From contig CM075104.1 in NCBI GenBank assembly GCA_037576195.1, positions 8,314,775 through 8,378,774 on the forward strand: a stretch of DNA of 64,000 nt, given 5' to 3'. Positions 21,226 to 34,500 of the stretch are shown here, piece by piece. The translations under genes were made by a program, and so were the position numbers. The DNA comes from Phytoseiulus persimilis (lineage: Eukaryota; Arthropoda; Arachnida; Mesostigmata; Phytoseiidae). Position 1 is the first letter of the stretch. Every line of letters starts with the position of its first letter. A model generated the notes under the pieces. It had not been told where the DNA came from, made no database searches, and worked only from the letters and a program-made list of their open reading frames with translations.

Positions 21226-22995
21226 GTGTCCGCAGCTTGGAGCATTCGGAAACTGAGGAGCAGTTCCCGCCGGGTTCGGGTAGATCCTCTTGAGAAATTT
21301 CGCGACGAGGGCTACGACTCCGACGGTGAGATACTTGACAGCTTACAGAGCTCGAGCGTATTGAGACACAGCTGCCGATCTATTCGTGTCATCGATCCCC
21401 GTACGATACTTTCTTCGGCGGTATGAGTTTTCGCTTTTCGTGGAATCGCCGAAGTCGACGTACGTATTTCTGATGTTTGCGTCGAAGGCTCTTGTATTAC
21501 CACATTTGACTCGGCCGATGGCAGGGTAGGAGTTGTTTACTCACGAGCCGAATTCAATGACTCAGCGTGTTCTCCAGCGACGCAATGTGCGCCTGTATGC
21601 ATTCAACGCTGCGGAAGCCCGACGAGGACAAAGAGTGATCAACGCCGGTCTCGCTTTCAGACATGAAACTCGATCCGTGCCTCTGAGCTGATCCGGACCA
21701 TTCTCCATCGTAGGATCAGAGAGTGCCACGGAGTTTGACGATCTTCCGAAAGCATTCATTGAGATGTTACGTGTCTCTCAGAACCGGGCTCGAGGAAAAA
21801 CTACCATGTGTTCTGCATTTGCGTCCTAGAAAAATCGCTCCTCGGCGGAACAAGGACAGCGAAATGAAAATCGGAGCATCACACATCCCTTGCCCCACAC
21901 CCGGGCTCTTCGGTTTCCCATGCAAATCAGCCGTCTCGTTCCGCCGATTCTCCTCTCGACGTATCAATCGGTTCTGTCTTCATTTGGTTCTGTGCTCCAC
22001 TAGAGGGGACCCTGGAAGTTGTCGTCGAGGGTTCGAATCACGAGAGGTAGCCCCATCCTAAGCTTGAACGTTCAAGGCTCCGCCAGCCGACTGTCAATTG
22101 GCAAGCGTCGCGGATCGGGCTGACAACGAGGGGAGGAGAACTCAACTCAAGTGTCGATAGTCGCGGGGTTCTTCTGCCGCTGAATGGGAGCGAGGATACA
22201 GTGGACGTCCGAGATAAACGAACGAACTCTCCCTCGTAACCTAACAGCTTACGAATTAAGGTTCGCGGTCAGAATCTGAATCACGTCGCAGAAGGCAATC
22301 CGGGCTGAGTGAAACATCCATCGCCTGGTCTGGTGACTTGCGAGGAAGAGATTTCCGACCTCCGAGAATTTCTTCGACATCGGAGGATCGGCTCTATCAA
22401 CCTTGGGAAGAAGCGATCCGATTGGGGCCAACAGACAGCAAGAACCACGGACTCATCAAGGATGTCATAAGTCGCGTGGGATCGAGCTGGGTTGTCTGGA
22501 TCTGAACATCGAGCCGTACCTGAGACCAGACGGAAAGCGGATCGGACGTACGTCAATGGCTCGGCTCGAGTTACAGACGTTGGAGCTAAGCTCATCACGC
22601 GAAGAAGGCGGTCTCACGGATCTTCCAGCTCAGAAAAAAATGCGGGCGTGGCTTCCGGGATTTCGTTTGGGGTTTCGCGGTACAATCAAGCTCCGAGGAT
22701 ATCCGAGGGTTCAGAATTTTCTCTCGCTCCGGGGACGTAAAAACATCGAATATATTCATGTTTTCAGCGTGAACTCGACCGCTCCATCGAGGAAACGACT
22801 CTCAACACTCGGCTCGTATACGTATCGCTCGCATGGCGGCTCATGCGAGCTCTCAACGATGTCCCTCCCGGAACGCCGTTCGAGAACAGAGAGAAACTGA
22901 GCTCACGGGCCCGGATCCGGACTCATCTACTTCGAGCGGCGAGGTTCAAGCTTCATGAATATGAGCTCACACTGGAATCAAAAACGGCGCCATGA
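21226..22995 (+). CDS. Possible multi-exon gene of unknown function
   Basis: I do not recognise this protein. Four + strand segments look coding. (1) 21226-21420: ends at a GTATGAG donor and contains VDPLEKFRDEGYDSDGEILD. (2) 21578-21828: follows a TTCTCCAG acceptor and contains RRNVRLYAFNAAEARRGQRV and, after an in-frame TGA at 21689, ESATEFDDLPKAFIEMLRVS in the same frame. (3) About 22292-22475: contains EDRLYQPWEEAIRLGPTDSK and ends at a possible GTGGGA donor. (4) 22768-22995: follows TTTTCAG and contains RELDRSIEETTLNTRLVYVS and ENREKLSSRARIRTHLLRAA, ending in TGA. The phase between segments 3 and 4 fits. The in-frame TGA in segment 2 means either an unseen intron, a pseudogene, or that the segments are unrelated. 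The opposite strand also carries frames here. Confidence 0.28.
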
Positions 22996-25393
22996 TCGCT
23001 TGTTGTGCGGCAGCGAGTCCAATCAAAAACCATTCCTCGGAAACTCATTCTTTCAGCTGCAACATGGCTCAGGATCCTCCCGCGACCGCCCATTGTAATC
23101 CCTGAGCAAGTCATGAGTCGACCGACGAGGCTCAGCGTGAGTCCCGTCGCGGCGCATCGAATCGCTCGAGTCTTCCCGCTGGCCCCATCATCGGGCTTCA
23201 GAAAGTTACCAGGAAGGACCCTCTGGTGACGGAACCGACGTACTCGAAACGCAAAACTTCAGTGCGCCTCTGCAGTGCTCAAGGCTCGGGCCTTGGAGTG
23301 TTGCTAGAACGAACCTGGATCAGCATGTGCAAACTTCTAGAGCGGAGGTGTCGACTCCGGATACGCGCGCCATGGACAAAGTGATCCTCGGCGACATTCC
23401 CGCGTCACGTCGTCGACGGCAAGGAGAAGGCCGAACAGGCCAAACTTATTCCCCGGTCTTGAGACTCCCGCGACTTCATTGCGGAGACAGAAACCTGCGA
23501 ATCCAACGACTGTTACGGCGCGTTTAACCCGCGTCTAAACCTTGCTTCACTGCATTGCTCTCAGCCTAGATCGACAATGGTCTCGAATCGGCTCGAGGAC
23601 GTCCAATATCTGCTGACTCAACAGTTCGAAGTCTTTACAGGAACCAATCTGACTTTGAACCGCTTGAGGTGCTCCAAGCTCGATCGGCATTTGAGGATGA
23701 AGCCCGCTCCTTATTTTTCCATAGAGGTCGAGGATGTAGCAACTCAGAGCCAGACATTTGCAAAGCAGGCTCGAAGCTTTGCCCAGCCGACGGATAGCAT
23801 TTCAAGAATAATGGAAAAGCAAAACTGCGAGGCAGGTTGAGCAGAACCAGCGAGACAAGCATCGAGGTTCCTTCCTCGACTCCGAGACGGAAACTTCGTT
23901 AGGGTCAGTCTGGATTTGTTGCCCACAAATCTTTTGACCGACGGTCTCATCTCAACTCTCGTGACTGCCCTCATTGCAGCTGAAAGGATATCAACCGAGC
24001 TAACCAAACGTGGAATGACTCCGACAATGGAGTACTAACAGGAAGCAACTAGAATATTATATGAGCGACTGGATTACCTATTCTTGGAGGGTTTTTTGCT
24101 CCGCTTCTGGAGCTGCGAATTTTCTTTTGACTCCTCGAAGTGAAACTCATCCGTGATGCACATCTCGATATATAAGACAGCGAGGTTGGTCAGCTTCGTT
24201 GGCTCGATCTTCGGTGCCAGGCAGAAACAAAATGAACTGAACGTTGCCTCTCGATCAAGGAGGAGGACGAAAAACGCATGGTGGTTCGGCAATTGGGTGA
24301 AAAATCAGATACAACGATTGGACTTCGCCCGCACTCTGGGAATACCGGGAAAATCTACCTGGAAGAGCTCAGAAACCCTAATGTGATAGGCATGAAGAGG
24401 CATTCTGATGCCCGGGGCGGACCGCCCCACGCCATCGTGGAAATTGGCGGACATGCCTGTTGACTCGAACTCCGCGGAATGCGAAATGAAACCCATGCTC
24501 ATGAGATGAGTTTCGAAAAATCGCTGTTCCCATGGGGACAGCCAGCGCATCTCTCGCTTCTGAGGAGCGTGCAATGTTCAGTCGCCACCGTCTATTGCTA
24601 CCCATTGTTTTTCGAGAAACTGACGAGGCTGCTTGGAGATTGGCTTCCTGAAATTCGTTGTGCCCCTATCAAGTAAATCTGGACTCGAAAGATGTTACGT
24701 GAACAGGCGTAGGTGTGAATCGGATGAAATCTATTCGATTACATTAAATGTGGGCACCAAAGCTAAGTTTCGTACTTAGAATGATGGAAAGCTCGCCTGA
24801 GATCCCAGACTAAGAACGTTACATGAAGAGCGGCTCCCAGCTGAACTCAGATTTGAAGCTCTGCGAATTCTCTCTCGGACGGCCAAAAGCTCCTCGTGCA
24901 GTGCACGCTGTTCCCTGCGGTGGTTGAGTGATCGAGTCACGTTCCCCCAACAAGTTTGAGAATCTCTACGGCTTCCGCAAAATCGGTATATAGTTCTAGT
25001 CAACGAGTGCATCTGACCGATGTCTCACCGGAGAATCAGTTCTCGAATCGGAAAACAATTTTCGAGATCCAAAGATCAATTTCTACAAGTGAGCAATGAG
25101 GAGGCCTCAACCGCACTGCACCGTTGACTTCCTCTGAGTTAGATCTGTCTCCCAATATCCTGGAAAGACTTCATTCTTCCGAGAGGTTTTCAATTATATC
25201 GTCTTCAGCAAGATCTCAATCGGGGGTTATTCTCTCTTACACTGTATCCCATGCGAGAATGATTATCGAGACGGCTCAACCATCGTATCCTGTCATCGTC
25301 CCGCGGGTCACCCGAAGAACGTATTCTGCCCCGAATATACAGGATTGTCTCCTCGCTGTTGCTGGTACACTCGGAACAGATTATGCTAGGCTC
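22996..25393. other. No recognised feature
   Basis: Frames of 60-90 codons occur on both strands. One - strand segment around 24790-24920 (REQRALHEELLAVRERIRRA, after a CCGCAG acceptor and before GTAACG) has a helical, exon-like look but no partner exon. No repeat family was noticed. Confidence 0.3.
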
Positions 25394-25468
25394 GTTGGCC
25401 GTGTGGCATAAACCAACGCCTTGGGTGCCACGCTAAGCTAGCAATCGCGGGTTCGATCCCCGGCCGAC
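25394..25468 (+). tRNA. tRNA-like sequence (tRNA pseudogene or SINE head)
   Basis: This 75-base stretch has a near-perfect 7-bp acceptor pairing between GTTGGCC and GGCCGAC, a TGGCATAA A-box-like block and a consensus B box, GGTTCGATCCC. The T-arm pairs only if it overlaps the 3' acceptor strand, and no clean anticodon arm forms. It is therefore probably not a working tRNA gene. It may be a decayed tRNA or the promoter-bearing head of a SINE. The flanking ACAAAAATTTC is A-rich but short. Confidence 0.4.
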
Positions 25469-27431
25469 AACAAAAATTTCTTATGTGGTAAACAGAGGAT
25501 TTAATTTGTATCAGAATTAAATCTGAACCATCTTAAGACCCAAGCCCACCGCCCGCAATGGGATTTGCGAGGCGATAGGGAGTATTACTGAAGCAATACC
25601 GAAAGGTGATCCCAGGACACTTCTGAGGCCTGGCTGAGAGGTTCAGCCGGAAAACCAAGATTATGCCGCGTTCATTCACTGCTGAATTCTGAAACGCTCC
25701 CAGCCGAGAAACTTCGATCAAGATGCGCACTCCATGCTCGGGTGATCAATTCCGTCAGGTATGGCCCCGAAGGCTCCGACTCGAAGCCGGACGTCTCCGC
25801 TTCTCTGGAGGTGAGCGATCTCATTATCCACCGCTCCGCCGCTCTGTGTGAAATGCGCAGCGATAAAGACGCGTGTTGACGTGCAATGTTGACGTCTCTA
25901 GTCACAACAGGACAGCTCAAAATCAGTCTGGGACGTAAGGCTCCCTGGGGTTCGACATTCGATGCTTGACACGTTACACCTGTCGCCTTTAAGAGAAACC
26001 TGTTGGACAGAATCTCAGGTTACATTCCACTCTGCTCGAGCTCGACTAAATCCTGCGACGGCTTTTTGCAAGGCGTTTCTTAGAATTTATTCTCATGAAA
26101 GCGTTAGCCCTTTCGAAACTCGTGATTCTATCGGAAAAAAAAAGGTAAACTTGGCCGGAATCTCTTGAAATCGAATTCCTCGGTGCCAGAGCCCCAAGGG
26201 CCCATCCTCGACAATAAATTCCTATTTGAAGCGTCGGAAACATGCGTATCCCACGCCACATGTCTAGCATGGAGCAATCACAGCCGATACGCAAAAGGAG
26301 ATGGATGAAATATACAAATGATTCGGAGACAGTGGCACGAGCGTGATTCTCAATAGCCGGCGCAGGATTGCTCAAGTTTAGTCAGCTTCCCGGTCAGTTC
26401 AAAACTTGGCTCCCATGGAGGAAAAAAACTATTTCATGCCATGTGTTTCCTGGCGAACCATCGTGTGATTCCTGGAAATCGGATGCAAATCTAGAGTTGT
26501 GTTAACTTCCTCAGATTCAAGCCGATTTAGATTGCACAATGGAATCGCGAAGATGTTTTTTCCTGGAAAACCCGGAATAAGTGACTTGTGCCGGTTATTT
26601 GCGAGGCTTAGAAGGACGAGATCGCACATTCTCTCCGAGGTTATCGGAGCTCGTGGTTGTCACAGGGTCAGCTCCGGTTTCTTACATGTGTGATCCTCCG
26701 GCGCTGAGAATGACACTTGCGAGAGGCTGTCGCCACCGAACCATTGAACAGTGGACTCCGCTTAATCGGTACACATCTGGACCGGACCATCCTGATCCGA
26801 TCAAGCGGACGATGCGATTAGACGGAAAATAGAAGAAGCAGCACTCTGATGGTGGATTCGCAGCATGAATTATTCTCTTTTTGTTACAAGCTCACGACGA
26901 GAGTTGCTAAGGATCATAGTGTCCAAAGCGTGGTGTAACTCAATTAGGCTTTCAAAATGTCCAAATGCCTTCTCGAGGTGCATTCTCCGAAATTTCACGT
27001 GAAAAAATGCTGGAGTAGCGGTGGAATTGATACCGCCGTCAGCATGACGATCTTCAGGTCCTCATTGAAAGGAATGGCTCTCGTGATACGATGATTCGAT
27101 TGAGCGGAGCGTTGTACCGATAAACCGGAGCGATTCCGATGGCCAAAATCGGTAATTGTGGATTTTGACGATGAACTCCCCAAGGGTTGTGATGATGATC
27201 ATAATCGTCGCGAGCTCTTAATGGCGCAATCATCATGGTTTCCGAACCTATGAGAATGTTTCTGATGAGACTGCATCTTTGAGGGATAGTTCCATCCATC
27301 GAAGTAAAATATAACTCATCCTCCCCAATGGGATCGAAGAGGTTTGGGGGCTCATGGCCCCTTCCCCCCTCCTTGGTAACGCATTGTCGACACCGCATTT
27401 CTGAACCTGATCGAGGTTGGGCACTCTAGCC
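25469..27431. other. No recognised feature
   Basis: Intergenic. A short hairpin (GGATTTAATT against AATTAAATCT) lies at about 25498-25530, just after the tRNA-like sequence. Frames are short and unrecognised. Confidence 0.4.
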
Positions 27432-27585
27432 CAGTGGTTCTCAAACTCCACCGACCCATCGACCCCTGGATCCACCTCCGTGGACTCCCAGAAGTATGGT
27501 TAAATCCACCCCGGCATCACCTCTGTAAATCGGAGATCGGCCATCGAGCCCTCGGGGTCGATATCGACCACTTTAAGAATCACTG
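27432..27585. mobile_element. hAT-type MITE, copy 1
   Basis: A 154 bp element with inverted ends CAGTGGTTCTCAAAC and, on the right, TTTAAGAATCACTG. Eight-base flanks CTCTAGCC and GTCTGGCC agree at six of eight positions, as expected for an old hAT target duplication. The interior shares long blocks with the copy at 58132-58323, including AAATCCACCCCGGCATCACC. It lacks about 60 bp present in that copy. Non-coding. Confidence 0.85.
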
Positions 27586-27593
27586 GTCTGGCC

Positions 27594-28796
27594 GCAGACG
27601 AGTTTGGGGATATCGAAGTCGAAATCCTGCTCCTCGGAGCGATTGGAGCGCTCGAATCGCCTCGCTCCTTCATTCCTCGATGACGGATCGATCGTAGCGA
27701 ACGTCAATCGTCCAATGCAACCGTCGTTCCCCATACCGGCATCATAAGTACTTTCTTCTGGTTCTCCCATACGCGACGTCATACTCGACGTACAGATGCA
27801 TCATGCAAGTCTTCAGTCAACAACGGAGTTTGCCGACGGAATCGCTGAGAGATCTCGGAGCGGCGGTGAAACTTCATTGTTTGATCCTGGAGCCTTTCCT
27901 TGGCCAGATCATTTCCAATCAAGAGATAACGTCGGAAGCCGTCCACTGTCTGTAGCTCCTAGGTTATCGATCGCTTGAATGGCTGATGTGCATCACTTGT
28001 TGTTTTCAGTGAGCCGACGAGATCTCCGTACATATCTTGGAGGAGGTTGCTGATTTCCGACACGCGCGAGCTGTTGGCCTCGAGAGAATCGCGCCTTGAA
28101 CTTCACCAACTAAGTGCGTGCTTCGGTGTTCAAGGCAGCGATAATCGTTGGTTCCAGCCATTCCGCCAGATGAGATCGAGAGTCACGACATTAGGTTTAT
28201 TCTTTGTGGCGTAGAGCGTCATTCTCTCGGTTCGGTTCTTTCATTCCGTCCATGCAGGAGTTCTTTGGAAGTGGTAGAATGTTAGAAATCAGATTCCGTC
28301 GATGCAGGATTTTCGCGACTCGACTGATTCATCTATGAAGCATGGCTGCATAGAGGGAAGATTGACAATATTGTGGGCTCCAGTTCGATGGAGCGTAAAT
28401 CATCCAGGCTTCGATGTTGTACAGAGGAACCTATCTGCGTCAATCAGGCCTCGATTTTCCCTACGGGTGGCAGTTACTGTGAAGGTTCTCCAAAAAAATG
28501 AGGATGGGAGATTCAATCGTCCATGGATTCGGTTCCAAGTACCCTCTGACAAGTAAACGTTCTTTTTCGCTGAACCGAGGGAAGTTCCTGGATTACGCTA
28601 GTCTGAAAGGCTCTCGAAACGACGAAAAAATCTGGTCTTCCCTTCCCCCATTCATATGGCAAGATACTGCGGAGGGCTTTAACAAAGTGAAAGGTCAGGT
28701 CACACTCATTTCCGGGGACTCCCGAATCTCAACTGGTTTTGGTTATTCCTCGGAAAGCTCGGAACGGGACGTATCCTTCATTCGGCCTAGCGGCGT
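27594..28796. other. No recognised feature
   Basis: Frames are short and unrecognised. GTCGATGCAGG/GTCCATGCAGG appear in close succession at 28249-28310, hinting at a small local duplication. Confidence 0.35.
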
Positions 28797-29648
28797 AGCC
28801 TCAGATGCCAGAAACTCAGATGCCAGACTCTCAGATGCCAGAAACTCAGATGCCAGAATAAAACACTCTCCCGACTCCAGATGGGTCTCCGCTGATTCAG
28901 CGGGTCATTGGAGGCCGCGAATGAAGTTAGGCAGAACCGGGGAGCTCAATGGGGAAAGCTCCAGCTCCAATGACTCTAGCACAGGCTACCTCTGTTATCC
29001 TCCTTGGGCCAACAGGATCAGATTGAGAACCACCCCGGACATGTGATTATCGTCGATCGACGTGGAAAACTCAACGACGTCCTCATTGCGGGTCTTCGGA
29101 CCCGCCTCAATCCTACACTTTCTCCTTCACTGGCAGTGATGATTCGCTAGCGACGAGTAGAAAGGAAGGTAGTTCCTCGCCCAACTCCGTGCATTGAGTG
29201 AGGAATCGTCGAGCTAGCGGCCCAAAAGCCAAGTTGAGGCTGAGCGAGCTTTCGGCGAAGGGGGCTGCGACCGCTCGGAATGCGCGAAGGATCGCTTTTC
29301 TATTTCCCCGCAGCTCGAGTCCCCAAACGTCCAAGCTGATCGAGATTGGAGACATGCATCGAATGTCCCAACCATTCATCATGATTCATTCATTGCCATC
29401 ATCAGCAAACCATCAATAAATCGGAAGGGGTGCGGTGCAGCGTGTACCATATGTACGGTGTGGAGGAGGGCCTGCCGCATGACTCGCGCTTGTTGCAGAC
29501 GTCGGAGACGCTTCGCTCCCAAATCCGCTTAATTAGCGGGGATCCATCCGGAATCGGGAGAGGGTTTCATTCTGGCATCTGAGTTTCTGGCATCTGTGTT
29601 TCTGACATCTGGGATTCTGGCATCTGAGTTTCTGGCATCTGAGGCATA
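28797..29648. mobile_element. Foldback-like element with minisatellite inverted arms
   Basis: The left arm (28797 to about 28915) and right arm (about 29527-29648) are inverted copies of each other over roughly 115 bp. Each arm carries about four tandem copies of a 15-16 bp unit, CAGATGCCAGAAACT, then a shared CTCTCCCGAYTCCRGATGG block and a CCGCT-AATT-AGCGG hairpin. About 610 bp of unique sequence lies between the arms, without a recognised gene. A - strand frame at 29113-29382 in the interior matches no transposase I know. The layout resembles foldback or Galileo-type DNA transposons, whose long arms contain tandem repeats. Target duplications were not resolved. Confidence 0.75.
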
Positions 29649-31577
29649 ACCGGCCCAGTTATGGTGTATGGGAGCGATGTGAGGCCGGAGTTTTCATGTC
29701 TCCCAGAGAATTCCAAGACGGGGTCACACGTTGTTGAGAAGCCGACTCGCTCTCTATGGGCGAGACTGACGGTGTGCACTTCAGTGAAAAGCCCGTGTGC
29801 CGGGCGGATGATCCGCTTGCAATGAACACACCTGATGGACGCCAACTCGCCGCTCCTGAAACAATCGACGCCGAGGATCTCGTCGGAACAGGAAGTAAGA
29901 GGCGAAATCCATGGTCCGGCCGCCACTCCCGTGTACCCCCACTTGTGAGGAATATATCTTATCATCAGACGCGCCATATGAGCGGACATTTGTTCCGCAA
30001 AAAGTAGACACGTATCCGGCGGACATCCGAGGAATAGACGGACATTGGAAGCGCACATTCGTTGTTTTCGCGATTTGAGCATGCCCTCTTCAGTGCACGA
30101 TGAGTTTTATTAGCTGGAATTTCGAGCAGTGAAATGCGTGAGGAAACAAGGCGATTCCGTTGTCATACAGACAAAGCTGCTGATGGAGTGATCGATTATT
30201 CTCCATGGTATCAGTTTGTCGGCAGGGAAACCGCAAAGAATTACACCTAACTCTCGTCATTGGAATGTGCGTGAGGGAGCAATAATTATCGAGGTTTACG
30301 GTTATAGGTCTTGAAGCTACCGCACAGGCCACTCTTTGTATTGAAATGTCAAAGAATGTACCTCGTAACATGCCTTGGTGCGTTCTTATATTTTGAAAAA
30401 TATGTCAGTCTCTCAGACCTTGGCAGCGAGGGTTCTCTCCGCGGACGATGTCCTTTCTCTAATTTCGATTCGTCAACGATACCTCATGCCGCATCATGCT
30501 GATCCGAAGAGGAGGTCAGAACATCCGTTGGGATATTCTTCAGCAGAGGAAAAAATCTCTCGATTTCGGCATTGCAGAAGAATGCATGACGGAGGAGTTG
30601 TGAGTCTTCAGTGGACAGAGTCGAGAGTCACGTGAAATCGAGGTTATTCGCGAAAATCTGCTCGAAACAAGCGAGGGAGTCTGCCCTCATTTTAGGCTTG
30701 GTCGAATGTAAAATGAGTAGCCGTTCATCCATGGATTTCGACCGTGATTCAAAAACCACGATGAATTCCAGGATGTCGAAAATTACCGATACTGCTTTGA
30801 ATCGATTTTGAAGCTCTGCATTCTGAGCACGAGCCTTTCTCGACGACAAAATGAAGTCGGTTGAGATTTAGCTGAGCCACAGTGCCAAAGTTTCCCGGAA
30901 ATGGGTCTCACCCAATTTCCCACTTCTTTCGAATTCCTTAGCGTAGAATCTCTCCATATGAATGGGGGCTTGAGGAACTCATTGTTTCCGCCGTCTTTTC
31001 CGAAAACCTTTCAGATGAGCATGATCGGGAAGTGCCCCTCTACTCATGGAAAGTGAATGTTCGCTTGTGAGCCTCAGAAGAGTTACCGGTGGCGTAACAA
31101 GGGCCTGTTGCGCCCGGGGCGGTCGTCGGGACAGGCCCTGTCCACGAGCCGAAAGAAATATGCACGCTCAACGGAATCTGCACTATCAGTGAGAATCCAA
31201 GAGACTCGACTCCCGAAGAAGTCAGGCTGTACTCGGTGTTTTGAGTGGCGACCGCCCCCATGCCGTGCAATTCGTAGGGTCACTGTACCATTTGGACTGA
31301 ACCACAGCGCTCGATGGAACAAGAAGTGATCAATCGATTCAGGGAGACCCGCAGACTGGGTTCTTTCTTGCCCGAGACTTGCATGCCTATAGATAGGAGT
31401 TAAGGGCGAAATGCCTTGAGAAAGCTGAAAGGGCCTATATGCCTGTGTTTCGCCTCTCTGATCCTTGCCAGGCGAATCTCCTATTCCGGCAATCTTATGG
31501 ATTTGGAGAAATATAGAGCGGGCCTACTAGTCCATATTCAGATCCTTGGGAGGGTACAAGAAGGTTCGGATATACCT
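29649..31577. other. No recognised feature
   Basis: No supported gene. Sense and antisense frames at 30611-30849 both look equally protein-like, which shows how little composition alone can decide here. Confidence 0.35.
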
Positions 31578-31588
31578 CCCCCCCCCCC
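31578..31588 (+). repeat. Homopolymer run of 11 C
   Basis: An uninterrupted C run lies between TATACCT and TCGAG. It is a likely hypermutable site and a place where the assembled sequence may be off by a base. Confidence 0.85.
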
Positions 31589-34500
31589 TCGAGAAACAAC
31601 GTATCCTCCGTTCTCTTGCCGAATAGCCGCATGTTAGTGTCCGATCAGAGCTCTCGCTTGGGAGAGGCAGCCTTCGAGGAGTTGAGGCGAAAAAAAGCTG
31701 TTAAGCTCTCTCGTGCTGTCATCCCCCTCTAGAACGCGAGCACCAATCAGATGCCGGCAAATAGGCCGGCGCCTATCCCGGCATCCCCACGCAAAGCGAG
31801 ATTCAGAGGGAAGTTTGGACAATGAGCGGGCATCCCGGTGTGCTTTTCATTTGCAATGGATACGGCGATTTCGATGTACGATGGATCGACTTCATAAGTG
31901 ATATCTCCAAACGTATGCGTCCAACTTCCTGTTGCGGTTTCGCTGTCGAAGTCGCGAGTCCTCGTTTCATTGATTTTCGACGGGATTGTCGGGCTATATT
32001 TGCCTGCCTCTCTCAAATCCATCGTAATCGTGGACCCCTTACACTATCCATGACGATATGCTTAATTGCGCAACGCCTTCTCCTCTCAAATTTCTCTCAC
32101 TCGGTTTCGAACTTAGCCACACGGCTGGTTCCTGAAATTCCGAACTTTCCGTTTTCTGGGATATGAATGGGAAAATCCCGTGCTTTCTACGCTGAGAAAA
32201 ATATATATCAAGCCATCAGAGCTGCAAAATTACGATCCCCAGCATTGTAGTCCACGGGAAGCGTTGGAAGACAGGAAGAATGGATAATATATAGTTGACT
32301 CTCTGTTGACATCGGAATAGGGGAATCGTCTTCTCCATTCTGAATCTATAAAGAGAAGAATTTTAGGTTTTTGAGTCTTCTGTTAGCTTGATAACTTGAT
32401 CTGGGAAAATCTCGGGTCTGCTCCCATCAAGAAGTATCATAGAATATCATTACATACTATCATATTTTGTAATCATAATGTTATCATATTATAGAACAGT
32501 CCTGTACAACTGTGGAGTTCACACGGCTCAAACTTGGCCTTTCCAGCATTCTTTCATTCCTTCTGGAAGGGTATATAACACTCTCCTCTCCTCTTCTCTG
32601 GGAAGCCTCATTTCCTAGTGTGATTCGAAAACCTGGTTCACGAACCTCACATCCAAGAGCAGGAGTCTCTTACATGGACTTGAGAATGCAAATTGGATGC
32701 AATTGAAGAGTTGCTGCATGAATCATTTACCGCGACCGAGCTCCGTGAACCGATCGACAGGAACAGCCCTGAGAAGCCGTTGATCGGAGGGAGCATGGGT
32801 AAGAGATATTCGTTCATAAGAACGCTGTCTTCAGTGATCTGCTATGATAGGCTCAGGACTCTCCCTTTCGCGGTCGCTCCTTCAACTTTCATACATTCCG
32901 TTCCAGTCAATATCGGGAGGAAAGAGGACACAAAACCTCACTAACTGCGGCAATCTGACCCGCTCTGATGTCCAAGACGCGAAATCGCAGCGACTTAGAA
33001 GTCATCACTTCTGCGAGCTAGATGCGTATTTCGATACGGAAAACCCCGAATAGGTGGGAGCCTGTTTTGCGTTTCAGTGTTCTGAGCTGAGTCTGAGGAT
33101 CAGGAGAGAAGTTCATCCACTCCGCCAATGAAACATCCCTGAGCCTCTTTAGCAGAGACTTTGGTCGGGAGGATCTTCGGGTCGGCTGCGGACGCTTTTG
33201 GTTCGTACGCAGTTATTGCGAGTTATCTGACCCGGGCCATTCTGGGAAGAATCGATTGTCGTGACCCATTTGTTTATCCTCCCTGTGGGTCATCGTTTGG
33301 AGCCGAGCAGGACATCGTATGCCAAGAGAACACTTTTCGCACTCAGAGTGAATTGTCCGCAGCGAAGTCTGAGATACACGCTCAAAGAGCCACTTTCGGC
33401 CAACACCCCCTGTCTCGACGTTGAAGCGGGCTGGCCTATTATTATCCGAACATTCACAGCGAAGACCACTGACCTTCCTGTCCCAATGTGAATTGATCCT
33501 CATTCGACTTCGCATGGATGAAAACCGCAAATCTATTCATCTGCTCCTTGAGAGCGAGCAGGTTGCACGATAGGTGGAAGAAACAACGGCATTTGACCTC
33601 TCGTGACTCCGAACCAACGGAGGAGAATTATTTTCCAGCTCTCGGACGGAAGTTCCAGACTGATCCGGACGAGACCTCCGTTGACATCACTCGAATTTCT
33701 TTGCTTTCTGTCGGATCTTGTTGGAACCGTTGTCATCTGATTCATTATGTCTGCTGAACCACTCCAGCCAATAAGGCGGCATTCTTCTGAACTACGCTCC
33801 ACGGCAATCACACCCTCACCAGATCTGGCCTCGCGGTGAGGGTTTGGGACGGGGTCTGGATGAATCGAAATTCGGTGGTCTGTGAAAGCATAAAACAAAT
33901 ATCACTCGGAACTGCTTAACGCTGACCACACGGCTCGAGAACCAGTGTCATTCTATGCGTGTGAGTTCTCTCGTGAGCTTCTTGGTTCGCAGCAAGTCCT
34001 TCCGATCTCACAATCGAACCATGCAACTGTTTCGGTCCGTCGTATTGATTGAACCAGAATCCAGGGTGAGTTCCTGCTTGCTTGTTAAAGTCGCACATGG
34101 TAAGCTTGTGATTTCACCTTGAGTCTTCAATGTCGGTCCGTAAAATTTCCGGATACAAATTTATGCGCACTCCTCGGTCGGTTGTTACGCACTTTGGGCT
34201 CGCGCGTCATCCTATGACAGCGGAAGGTCGTCTTATCTATGTCGAACGAAAGTTCGAGAACTCGGGTTGTGGTGATGGCACCCGCATGCGGCGCAGCCCG
34301 TCTCCGCGTAGGCGCCAAGACCTCCGAGCGCGATTCAATCAAATTGCCGTCCAAAGGATCCAATTTCGAAGGGATTTCCGAGCTCCGGATGGAGCATGGA
34401 TGATGCTTCGCGAGTTTCAGACAGGGGGCTGCAAGTTGAACCCTGGAAGCACTGCCGAGTTTCCGTGTGGCTCGATCGACTTCGGCGGACCACGGTGGAA

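Noticed and set aside
22024..22050. B-box-like GGGTTCGAATC
   Set aside because: No A box, acceptor pairing or tRNA-sized context surrounds it.
28797..28860. Short regularly repeated units that could suggest a CRISPR array
   Set aside because: The 15-16 bp units are directly tandem without spacers, and the rest of the window is clearly eukaryotic.
28498..29046. A 182-codon + frame with SDARNSDAR repeats
   Set aside because: The repeated residues come from the minisatellite arm of the foldback-like element; no domain is present.
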